A stretch of 8,372 nucleotides of DNA from an uncultured euryarchaeote (GTDB lineage Archaea; Thermoplasmatota; Poseidoniia; Poseidoniales; Thalassarchaeaceae), in contig CALEIW010000057.1 in NCBI GenBank assembly GCA_937876055.1, forward strand, positions 1 to 8,372, in the 5' to 3' direction. Below are positions 1 to 5,475 of the stretch, piece by piece. Every line of letters starts with the position of its first letter. The stretch's first letter is position 1. The notes beneath the pieces are model-generated. The model did no database searches and had not been told where the DNA came from. It saw nothing but the letters and a program-made list of their open reading frames with translations. The position numbers were made by a program, and so were the translations under genes.

Positions 1-704
1 ATGCCACTAGCGATTATTCCAATCATTACACCATTATGGATCCATTTCGATTTCAAAGCCTTCAACCAGCTTTTTCCAACCCTCACTCCAATGATTGCCG
101 AGACGACTAGAACCAGCGTGATTTGGGAGTGTGCTAGTAGTTCCTCTGGCCTAAAGATGAGATAAACTGGAATTCGCGATAGATCTACGCATAGTGCAAG
201 AATACTCGCTGTCGCAGCATAAGCCATTTTGTCAGGTAGTCTACGAGTTAGGAACATTGCACGTAGAGCACCTTGGTGACCAGACAAACCACCCATGAAT
301 CCTGAACCAAATCCGCCAATTCGGTCATTTGCTTCTGGAATACGATATCCAGTCCATTTTTCAGAAATAGTTAGAATTGGTAGAATAATCAAAAAGAATC
401 CAATTATTACCAATAAAGGATTTTGAGGCACCTCGTTTTGTAATATTGCCCCCAATATAGCACCGATAACTAACCAAATCCCATAATGCTTGAAGGCGGT
501 TAAATCCACAGAATCCCACATACTCCAACATTTCGCAGCGTTATGTGCACCATGCACAACTGCAACTACCGCAACTGCCTCATGTGGTGGCATTAGTAGC
601 AGGGCGAATGGAGTGAGCATAGTCGAAAGCCCGAAACCTGCTGGAACTGTTAATGCAGCAGCAAAGAAGGCGCCGAAGGCAGCGATTACTAGAATTTCAT
701 CCAC
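1..704 (-). CDS. TauE/SafE-family membrane permease (partial, C-terminus cut by window edge)
   Basis: This is a polytopic membrane protein of the TauE/SafE type. That family is linked to export or uptake of sulfite, sulfonates or other small organic anions; the substrate cannot be told here. 234 codons are visible without a stop. Hydrophobic helices lie at about residues 3-40, 44-55, 74-88, 97-113, 163-185 and 194-208. The second half has the glycine-rich family motif GGFGSGFMGGLSG at about 130-142, followed by HQGALRAMF. Family members are about 250 residues, so only the last few are probably missing. The start is GTG at 704: a TAA stop lies in frame four codons upstream, and the next in-frame ATG (residue 29) would cut into the first helix. 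No Shine-Dalgarno is seen. The gene follows guaC on the same strand with a 60 bp gap. The family call is firm; the substrate is unknown. Confidence 0.85.
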   Translation of the reverse strand, partial: MDEILVIAAFGAFFAAALTVPAGFGLSTMLTPFALLLMPPHEAVAVVAVVHGAHNAAKCWSMWDSVDLTAFKHYGIWLVIGAILGAILQNEVPQNPLLVIIGFFLIILPILTISEKWTGYRIPEANDRIGGFGSGFMGGLSGHQGALRAMFLTRRLPDKMAYAATASILALCVDLSRIPVYLIFRPEELLAHSQITLVLVVSAIIGVRVGKSWLKALKSKWIHNGVMIGIIASG

Positions 705-747
705 ATCTGTCTGTTAGCAATTTAGAATGTAGGCTTTTGCCCAAAGG

Positions 748-766
748 AATCTATGAAATATAGATT
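748..766 (-). other. AT-rich inverted repeat at the guaC stop codon
   Basis: Seven-base arms (AATCTAT and ATAGATT) flank a five-base centre and overlap the guaC stop codon. The transcript could form a weak hairpin at the end of guaC. The minus strand also reads TATATTT here, which could serve as a TATA box for the permease with a start site near 725-730. No long T run follows. Either role is inference. Confidence 0.3.
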
Positions 767-1847
767 ATTCCTCAACATTGAATCTCTGGTAAACTTCATT
801 TGTAGTTTGAGTGACACGAATGAATGTAGTACATTTTGGCAAATCTTTGATTCTCCTAGCCCCTACGTATGAGCATGCAGAGCGAACCCCTCCAAGAATT
901 GCCTGAACTGTAATTTCCAAAGCCCCACGGTAAGGGACTCGAACTTCTTTACCTTCTGGCGCCCGATGTTTTGCAACTTCCCCATAGTGAGTTTCCATAG
1001 CCTTGGCACTAGACATTCCGTAGAATGACTTGTATTGTTTCCCATTATCTCCTGTGACTAGTTCTCCACCAGATTCATCATGCCCAGCAAACATCCCACC
1101 TAGCATTACGAAGTCGGCTCCGGCTGCGAATGCTTTGGCTACATCACCAGGACTGGAACAACCTCCATCAGCCATAACGTGTCCAGCCAAACCATGTGCG
1201 GCATCTGCACATTCAGCAATTGCTGAAAGTTGAGGATAACCGACACCTGCTACCTTTCGAGTTGTACATACCGAACCAGGTCCGATTCCAACTTTGACAA
1301 TGTCTGCACCGGCTAGAATTAACGCTTCGGTCATTTCTCTAGTTGCGACATTACCGGCGATAATTATTGAGGAGGGGAATTCGTTCCTGACCCTCTTTAC
1401 GAAATCCAAAAACACCTCTCGATAACCATTTGCAACATCGATACAAATCAATTTGGTACCTGAATTAGTATCCATCTTGCGCTTTAGTAAATCGAACGAA
1501 TTATCGGTAGAGCCACAGGTAACTGCAACGTATTCTGGATCAACCCCATCATTCCAAGCTTCTGCATAATCTCTAGTTGAGTAGAATTTTTGCATACAAG
1601 TCATCATTTGGTGCTTTTGTAATTCTGCAGCTACGCTGAATAGCCCTGTAGTATCCATATTCGCAGAAACAATTGGTACGCCGGTCCACGTAGTATCGGA
1701 GTGACGAAATTTAAATTCGCGGACTAGAGTAACGTCCGACCGTGAAACCAGCGTACTACGCTTAGGTCTAATCAATACATCATCAAAAGTTAGCTTCACA
1801 TCGTGTTCTACACGCATCTGAACCTTACTACTCCAACGAAGGCCCAT
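765..1847 (-). CDS. guaC: GMP reductase (EC 1.7.1.7)
   Basis: GMP reductase converts GMP to IMP and ammonia with NADPH, a purine salvage step in the cytosol. The 360 residues match the E. coli and animal type from memory along nearly the whole length (E. coli is 347). Visible marks are KLTFDDVLIRPKRSTL at about 18-33, NMDTTG at 63-68, the catalytic loop GPGSVCTTR at 189-197 with Cys194 and Thr196, DGGC at 227-230, the phosphate-binding GGMFAGHDES region at 250-259, YGMSS at 276-280 and RAPEGK at 295-300 with Glu298 as the likely general acid partner. There are no CBS domains, which argues against IMP dehydrogenase. The start is uncertain: homologues align from the internal Met at 1817 (MRVEHDVKL), preceded by a weak AAGGT, whereas a TATA-like box 21-28 bases before 1847 fits a leaderless start at the longer form. 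The gene lies 50 bp downstream of tRNA-Glu on the same strand. Confidence 0.95.
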   Translation of the reverse strand: MGLRWSSKVQMRVEHDVKLTFDDVLIRPKRSTLVSRSDVTLVREFKFRHSDTTWTGVPIVSANMDTTGLFSVAAELQKHQMMTCMQKFYSTRDYAEAWNDGVDPEYVAVTCGSTDNSFDLLKRKMDTNSGTKLICIDVANGYREVFLDFVKRVRNEFPSSIIIAGNVATREMTEALILAGADIVKVGIGPGSVCTTRKVAGVGYPQLSAIAECADAAHGLAGHVMADGGCSSPGDVAKAFAAGADFVMLGGMFAGHDESGGELVTGDNGKQYKSFYGMSSAKAMETHYGEVAKHRAPEGKEVRVPYRGALEITVQAILGGVRSACSYVGARRIKDLPKCTTFIRVTQTTNEVYQRFNVEE

Positions 1848-1867
1848 TTAAGACCGTTCTGACGCAT

Positions 1868-1875
1868 TCTATATC
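1868..1875 (-). promoter_or_regulatory. TATA-like box for guaC
   Basis: The minus strand reads GATATAGA at -28 to -21 from the ATG at 1847. An archaeal TATA box sits about 25 bases before the transcript start, so transcription would begin at or very near this ATG and give a leaderless mRNA. No clear BRE is visible. It also suggests guaC can be transcribed independently of the tRNA just upstream. Confidence 0.4.
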
Positions 1876-1897
1876 CATTGAAAAGGAAATTATTCTA

Positions 1898-1975
1898 TGG
1901 TGCTCGTGCCGGGATTTGAACCCGGGTCGACGGATCGAGAACCCGTCATGATGGACCGAACTACACTACACGAGC
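1898..1975 (-). tRNA. tRNA-Glu (anticodon CTC), CCA encoded
   Basis: The reverse complement folds as a full cloverleaf. The acceptor stem GCTCGTG pairs with CACGAGC. The anticodon stem ACGGG/TCCGT closes a seven-base loop TTCTCGA, giving anticodon CTC (plus strand 1937-1939) for GAG glutamate codons. A four-base variable region and the T arm CCGGG-TTCAAAT-CCCGG follow. The discriminator base is A and the 3' CCA is in the DNA (1898-1900). The D arm is weaker, with a 13-22 mismatch of the kind common in glutamate tRNAs. No intron is seen. Confidence 0.96.
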
Positions 1976-1999
1976 GTGTACCACGGCGACTGAGGCTCT

Positions 2000-2008
2000 G
2001 TATTTGAA
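2000..2008 (-). promoter_or_regulatory. Possible TATA box for tRNA-Glu
   Basis: The minus strand reads TTCAAATAC about 25-33 bases upstream of the mature tRNA 5' end at 1975, the distance expected of an archaeal tRNA promoter. The match to a TATA consensus is only fair. Confidence 0.25.
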
Positions 2009-2381
2009 AACGATGGAGGGCATATTTTTACGGTGGATATTCACTTTCACTTTCACTTTGCACTCTTCAGTCTTCATTGATATGCTGATCGAGCGACATC
2101 GGGCCATGAACGAAGGAGCAAACTGCGATACCCGCCTAGTTTACAGAAAGCGGCCGGAACCTGTACGTGTAGTATCATTTTCTAGCCTAAACAAGACAAC
2201 TGGTAACACTACCAGGCGTAATTCCGAGGTGTTAGTTAATTCATCGAATGGAAATGCTACAGACGGTCTATGGCAACCTATGCCACAACGTGCCATAGAG
2301 GTTAATGTCAGCCCATCTAGCTGGAGTGGATTGCATTCCCGCGTTCTTGCTTCGAGAAAAGTCACAGTGGAGGCTATCTGA
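2004..2381 (+). CDS. Doubtful ORF or leader upstream of the winged-helix gene
   Basis: I do not recognise this 125-codon ORF and am not sure it is translated. It opens with TTG; ATG alternatives lie at 2082 and 2107, the latter giving 91 residues. The product is rich in Asn, Ser, Thr and Arg with no clear domain, and the first third (FTFTFTL) simply translates a hexamer repeat. In favour of coding, the frame is open for 378 bases and its TGA overlaps the next gene's ATG by one base (TGATG at 2379-2383), an arrangement typical of translational coupling. Against, an antisense frame is open over much of the same stretch, and no ribosome binding site stands out at any of the three starts. It may instead be a long 5' leader of the downstream mRNA. 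Confidence 0.3.
   Translation: MKTMEGIFLRWIFTFTFTLHSSVFIDMLIERHRAMNEGANCDTRLVYRKRPEPVRVVSFSSLNKTTGNTTRRNSEVLVNSSNGNATDGLWQPMPQRAIEVNVSPSSWSGLHSRVLASRKVTVEAI
2040..2057 (+). repeat. Three tandem copies of TTCACT
   Basis: Three exact TTCACT hexamers run head to tail and are followed by a degenerate fourth (TTGCAC). They lie about 65 bp upstream of the tRNA-Glu 5' end and just after an AT-rich stretch (CATATTTTTA, about 2020-2029). This could be slippage-generated sequence or a repeated protein-binding site; nothing in the window decides. Confidence 0.6.
2369..2373 (+). promoter_or_regulatory. Shine-Dalgarno GGAGG of the winged-helix gene
   Basis: GGAGG lies seven bases before the ATG at 2381, one of the clearest ribosome binding sites in the window. 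It fixes this start and implies that the mRNA has a 5' leader reaching into the region upstream. Confidence 0.7.
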
Positions 2382-2635
2382 TGTCCCGTACCCGAAGATT
2401 ACGAGAAGCTGTATTGGTGCTACTTGAAGAAAAAGGAACAGCCAATACGGTAGAGGTATTTGACCATCTAAATGAGAGATTTAGATGGGGTGCTACCATG
2501 AATCAAGTGGGGAATATTCTAGCTAAAGATCCTCGCTTTGCTAAGGTGGGCCATCAAAGGGGTCAATTCAGAGGCAGTGTATACACAGTCTGCGTTTGGT
2601 CATTATCAACCGAACCACTGATTCCAACAGTTTAA
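2381..2635 (+). CDS. Small winged-helix DNA-binding-like protein
   Basis: This 84-residue basic protein has the pattern of a compact winged helix. Helix 1 (residues about 4-18, RRLREAVLVLLEEKG) is followed by NTVEVFDHLNERF at 22-34, a likely recognition helix around TMNQVGNILAKDP at 39-51, and two short strands around FAKVG and VYTVCVW forming a wing at about 53-73. Single-domain proteins of this kind are common in archaea as transcription factors or chromatin-associated proteins; the target cannot be named. The start is firm because of GGAGG seven bases upstream. The DGGGP synthase gene follows after 40 bp on the same strand, so the two may share a transcript. No metal-binding or sensor domain is seen. 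The fold assignment comes from sequence pattern only. Confidence 0.8.
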   Translation: MSRTRRLREAVLVLLEEKGTANTVEVFDHLNERFRWGATMNQVGNILAKDPRFAKVGHQRGQFRGSVYTVCVWSLSTEPLIPTV

Positions 2636-2675
2636 CCGTGCAAGGAATGAAGACTGACATAGTCTTCCGTATCGC

Positions 2676-3566
2676 GTGGGAATGGTTCGAGACTGGCTAG
2701 ATTTATTCCGCGCAGGAAATTGTGTTACTGGATTTGTAGGAGTATTCCTTGGGGCAATTCTTACCTTAGAGGATTTCCCGACAGGTGACAATCTCAAAAT
2801 TACTACTCTCTTGGCATTGTCGGTATATTCTTTCATGGCATCATGGAATGCTCTGAACGATTATCTAGATCTTGAAATTGATAAAATCAATCGGCCAGAT
2901 AGACCCTTGCCTTCTGGCCGAATAAGTCAATCTTTAGCTCTTATAGCAATTATATTGACCTGCCTTATCTCCTTTGTTTCACTATTCCTAGCAGGGCAAA
3001 TAGCTAACGCGATGACGGAAAATTTCGAAGACTGGTATCCTACGATTTTCATCTGGGTTATCGCATTAACTCTCCTAGTAAATTATGAAGATGACAGAAT
3101 ATTATTAGGATTGAAAAATAGGGGCTTACCTGGAAATCTAGCTATTTCAATATCTGTTGGATTAGTAGTTTTATTCGGTGCGGCGGGGTTGTTTGAGCCA
3201 CTCAATGAACGGGCTGTTTCTCTGTTTTTCATCGGAACGCTATACAATTTATCTCGTGAGATAATCAAAGATGTTGAAGATATGGATGGGGATGAAGGAC
3301 GAAATACCTACGCAATGAGAGTAGGTGCAGAAAATGCTAGATTAACATCCTGGGTGATTTTACTAATTACTTTAGTCGCTTTACTAACTCCGTTTGCCTT
3401 GGGAATTTTTGAATTACTACACATAATTTTCATAGCACCAGGATTATTTACACTGATGAGTGTAAAGAAACATATCTATTTGGCAGAAGACACTTCTGCA
3501 TCGAGCCTGATAAAAATCTCAATGACTCTGACTATGATTGGCCTAATTTTAGCAGCATTGATGTAA
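2676..3566 (+). CDS. Digeranylgeranylglyceryl phosphate synthase (UbiA family, EC 2.5.1.42)
   Basis: This integral membrane prenyltransferase adds the second geranylgeranyl chain to geranylgeranylglyceryl phosphate, a committed step of archaeal ether-lipid synthesis. The first Asp-rich motif is NDYLDLEIDKINRPDRPLPS at residues 61-80 (Asp62, Asp65, Asp69), which binds the Mg-diphosphate of the prenyl donor. The second is DVEDMDGDEGRNT at 199-211. Hydrophobic helices lie at about 17-30, 42-60, 86-108, 122-136, 155-172, 182-192, 226-245, 249-262 and 280-295. The NRPxRPxPSG signature and a length of about 295 residues fit the DGGGP synthase branch better than menaquinone or heme O enzymes. The start is GTG at 2676 or ATG at 2682; an in-frame TGA at 2655 bars anything earlier and neither has a clear Shine-Dalgarno. 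The stop abuts that of the convergent carbamoyltransferase gene. Confidence 0.9.
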   Translation: MGMVRDWLDLFRAGNCVTGFVGVFLGAILTLEDFPTGDNLKITTLLALSVYSFMASWNALNDYLDLEIDKINRPDRPLPSGRISQSLALIAIILTCLISFVSLFLAGQIANAMTENFEDWYPTIFIWVIALTLLVNYEDDRILLGLKNRGLPGNLAISISVGLVVLFGAAGLFEPLNERAVSLFFIGTLYNLSREIIKDVEDMDGDEGRNTYAMRVGAENARLTSWVILLITLVALLTPFALGIFELLHIIFIAPGLFTLMSVKKHIYLAEDTSASSLIKISMTLTMIGLILAALM

Positions 3567-3573
3567 TTACATC
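3560..3573. repeat. Perfect 14-bp palindrome across two abutting stop codons
   Basis: GATGTAATTACATC is its own reverse complement. The TAA at 3564-3566 ends the DGGGP synthase gene, and the TAA read from the other strand at 3567-3569 ends the ornithine carbamoyltransferase gene. Both proteins therefore end in Met-stop. There is no intergenic base between the two convergent genes. Confidence 0.9.
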
Positions 3574-4517
3574 TCATTGTATGCATGCCAAGCATCATTA
3601 TTACACAGATAGGTAAGAATTGACATTTGAGCCCACATTCTATTCTCCGCCTGGTCCAAAACTATGCTATTTGGAGAGTCAATTACGGCATCGGTAACTT
3701 CCTCTCCTCTATGTGCCGGCAAACAATGCATGAATACATAATCATGGTAAGCATGAGCTACTAGTTCTTCATTAACTTGAAATCCTTCAAAGGCAGAAAA
3801 CTTGTCAGTGATATGTTCTTCACCCATCGAAACGAAAATATCAGTATAAATTACTGCGGCGTTTTTCACTGCCTCGATTGGGTCATTTGTGCCAATTATT
3901 TTCGCACCGGTTTTGGAAGCAATGTCTTCACATCGTGAAAGTACATTTGAGTCGGGTTCCATTCCAACTGGAGTTGCATATTTTACATCATAGCCAAGTG
4001 CTAATCCTGCAAGTGCTAGATCGTGGAATACATTATTTCCGTCCCCGACCCAAGCGATATGGCCTTCTGGATTAGCATGCTCGCGTATGGCCATTAAATC
4101 AGCTGCAGATTGGCAGGGGTGGTGTAAATCAGATAGTGCATTGATTACTGGAACAGTAGATGTTCTAGCCAATTCCTCCACATCTGCATGGCCAAAACAT
4201 CGGTAGGTTATTCCATCCAAAAAGCGGGACAGCACAGCCGCAGTATCTCCAATTGATTCTGATTTTCCTAATTGAATGTCATTGGCAAGTAGGGTCAAGG
4301 GCTGTCCTCCAAGACGACTCACTCCAACTTCAAATGAAACTCTAGTTCTAGTAGATGGTTTTTCATAAATGGACCCGATTGCCATACCGTCTAACGGTTT
4401 GAAATCCTGATGAATTGATTCGTCATTTTTGTATTTTATTGCCCAATTAATTATGTCATCCAAATCATCAATCAAGTCATCGATAGCTAGCAAGTCCTTT
4501 TTCTCATTGTTGCTCAT
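3567..4517 (-). CDS. argF: Ornithine carbamoyltransferase (EC 2.1.3.3)
   Basis: The enzyme joins carbamoyl phosphate to ornithine to give citrulline in arginine synthesis; it acts in the cytosol, usually as a trimer or a higher assembly of trimers. From the start chosen the protein is 316 residues, the usual length. It shows the carbamoyl-phosphate motif STRTR at 55-59, HPCQ at 133-136, the ornithine-binding stretch DIFVSMGEE at 226-234 and the HCLP loop at 264-267 with its catalytic Cys. SMG and HCLP separate it from aspartate carbamoyltransferase. The ATG at 4517 is preferred over the in-frame ATG at 4541: AGGAG lies nine bases before it and the extra eight residues have no counterpart in the family as I know it. 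The gene overlaps the GTPase gene upstream by 14 bases, so the two are probably cotranscribed and coupled. The motif has Phe where many homologues have Trp (DVW). Confidence 0.94.
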   Translation of the reverse strand: MSNNEKKDLLAIDDLIDDLDDIINWAIKYKNDESIHQDFKPLDGMAIGSIYEKPSTRTRVSFEVGVSRLGGQPLTLLANDIQLGKSESIGDTAAVLSRFLDGITYRCFGHADVEELARTSTVPVINALSDLHHPCQSAADLMAIREHANPEGHIAWVGDGNNVFHDLALAGLALGYDVKYATPVGMEPDSNVLSRCEDIASKTGAKIIGTNDPIEAVKNAAVIYTDIFVSMGEEHITDKFSAFEGFQVNEELVAHAYHDYVFMHCLPAHRGEEVTDAVIDSPNSIVLDQAENRMWAQMSILTYLCNNDAWHAYNEM

Positions 4518-5349
4518 GTTCAATATCTCCTGCAAATCCATCTCTCATATCGGCCATTCCGCCGAATATTGTTTGGGCAAAGGTTAGCATATCCGCTAAG
4601 CCTTCTTCCTCCTCGCTGGAAAGCGGAATTAGCCCTGGTTGAATTGCGGCATGTTGCATCATCCTAAGTTGACCAATGGCAAATTCGGCTCGCGAAGTAC
4701 TGGAATTTTGATCCATAGATTCAGCAGCAGATTCCTCGTATAGTGCCGCCTCCAAAACATCGAGATTCTCTCCCCATTCGAGAATTTTATCCAATGTTTC
4801 AGGTTCTAGCAAATCTGCTTTCGAAAGAAAGTTTGCCGTTGGAAGCCCTAGTCTAAAGTGGACGATTGAGGAAAGGAGCATTTGAGATACAAATCCACTC
4901 GGAGTTTGTGATAACATAGGGTCGAATAGGAAGGCGAGACAAGCACGGCCTTGGCCCAAAACCTCGACCAAATGGCTGCTTGCCTCGCGGAATGCGAATA
5001 ACTCAACTTGCCCAGGTGTATCAATAACCAAAATGTCACCAGAAATACCTTCAATTTCATCGAAGACATCTATAGCTTGTGAAGCAACTAGGTCGGCAGC
5101 AAGAATTTGAGCCCCATTGGGCCCAAGGTCATACTCATCCATTACATCGGATAAAGAGACCAGATCTCGCACGTCAAATTCTGGATCATAATGGACTCTT
5201 TCAGCACCTGGGTCGAGATTAATTGTTAGTACATCGATCTGTAAAAATCTCGACCATCGCTGAAAAGCAGTCACTAGGCTGCTCTTTCCAGCACCCGCTG
5301 TGCCTACTACAAAGATTACTGGTGGAGTGGTTCCGTCTTGATTGCTCAC
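4504..5349 (-). CDS. GPN-loop GTPase
   Basis: This small SIMIBI-class GTPase belongs to the GPN-loop family (archaeal PAB0955, eukaryotic Gpn1-3). The eukaryotic members help assemble or import RNA polymerase; the archaeal role is unsettled. From the GTG at 5349 the protein has 281 residues. It shows the P-loop GTAGAGKSS at 16-24, NLDPGAE at 44-50, the signature Gly-Pro-Asn insertion at 76-78 (DLGPNGA), the G3 motif DTPGQVE at 110-116 and the G4 motif SKAD at 176-179, with Ser where NKxD is usual. A Ser/Glu-rich stretch at about 207-220 and an acidic tail follow. The frame stays open to 5439, but the extra 30 residues precede the normal family start and would run into the divergent gene region. 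A weak TATA-like GAATTAC lies about 22-28 bases before the GTG, allowing a leaderless start. argF follows with a 14 bp overlap. Confidence 0.9.
   Translation of the reverse strand: MSNQDGTTPPVIFVVGTAGAGKSSLVTAFQRWSRFLQIDVLTINLDPGAERVHYDPEFDVRDLVSLSDVMDEYDLGPNGAQILAADLVASQAIDVFDEIEGISGDILVIDTPGQVELFAFREASSHLVEVLGQGRACLAFLFDPMLSQTPSGFVSQMLLSSIVHFRLGLPTANFLSKADLLEPETLDKILEWGENLDVLEAALYEESAAESMDQNSSTSRAEFAIGQLRMMQHAAIQPGLIPLSSEEEEGLADMLTFAQTIFGGMADMRDGFAGDIEHEQQ
4527..4531 (-). promoter_or_regulatory. Shine-Dalgarno AGGAG of argF, inside the GTPase gene
   Basis: Read on the minus strand, AGGAG (within CAGGAGATATTG) lies nine bases before the ATG at 4517. It lies inside the last codons of the upstream GTPase gene, supporting coupled translation and the shorter argF start. 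Confidence 0.55.
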
Positions 5350-5423
5350 GGGCCTTTGCTGGGAGGAGCAGTAATTCAACCATTCGTGTTTGGATTCAGT
5401 CCGAAGGACTGTGGACGAGCAAT

Positions 5424-5432
5424 GGTTAAACC
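5424..5432 (+). promoter_or_regulatory. Possible TATA box of the large divergent gene
   Basis: GGTTAAACC lies about 45-50 bases before the ATG at 5476. A start site near 5453-5458 would leave a leader of about 20 bases holding the GAGGGTG ribosome binding site at 5461-5467. The box is weak. The 126 bp gap between the two divergent starts must hold both promoters. Confidence 0.3.
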
Positions 5433-5475
5433 AATCCAATGCACGTCAAGACCTACCCCAGAGGGTGCATCTGCC

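Noticed and set aside
490..717. 75-codon plus-strand ORF opposite the permease
   Set aside because: The minus strand encodes a clear TauE/SafE protein over the same bases; this is its shadow.
2141..2365. 74-codon minus-strand ORF opposite the doubtful leader ORF
   Set aside because: It has no recognisable domain, no ribosome binding site and no coupling to a neighbour. It weakens the plus-strand ORF's case but is not itself supported.
5350..5439. N-terminal extension of the GPN-loop GTPase by 30 residues
   Set aside because: The extension precedes the usual family start just before the P-loop, has no family-like sequence, and overlaps the divergent promoter region. GTG at 5349 fits better.
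5338..5475. N-terminal extension of the large protein by 46 residues
   Set aside because: It would overlap the GTPase start, includes a putative TATA box, and a Shine-Dalgarno-like GAGGGTG sits correctly before ATG 5476.
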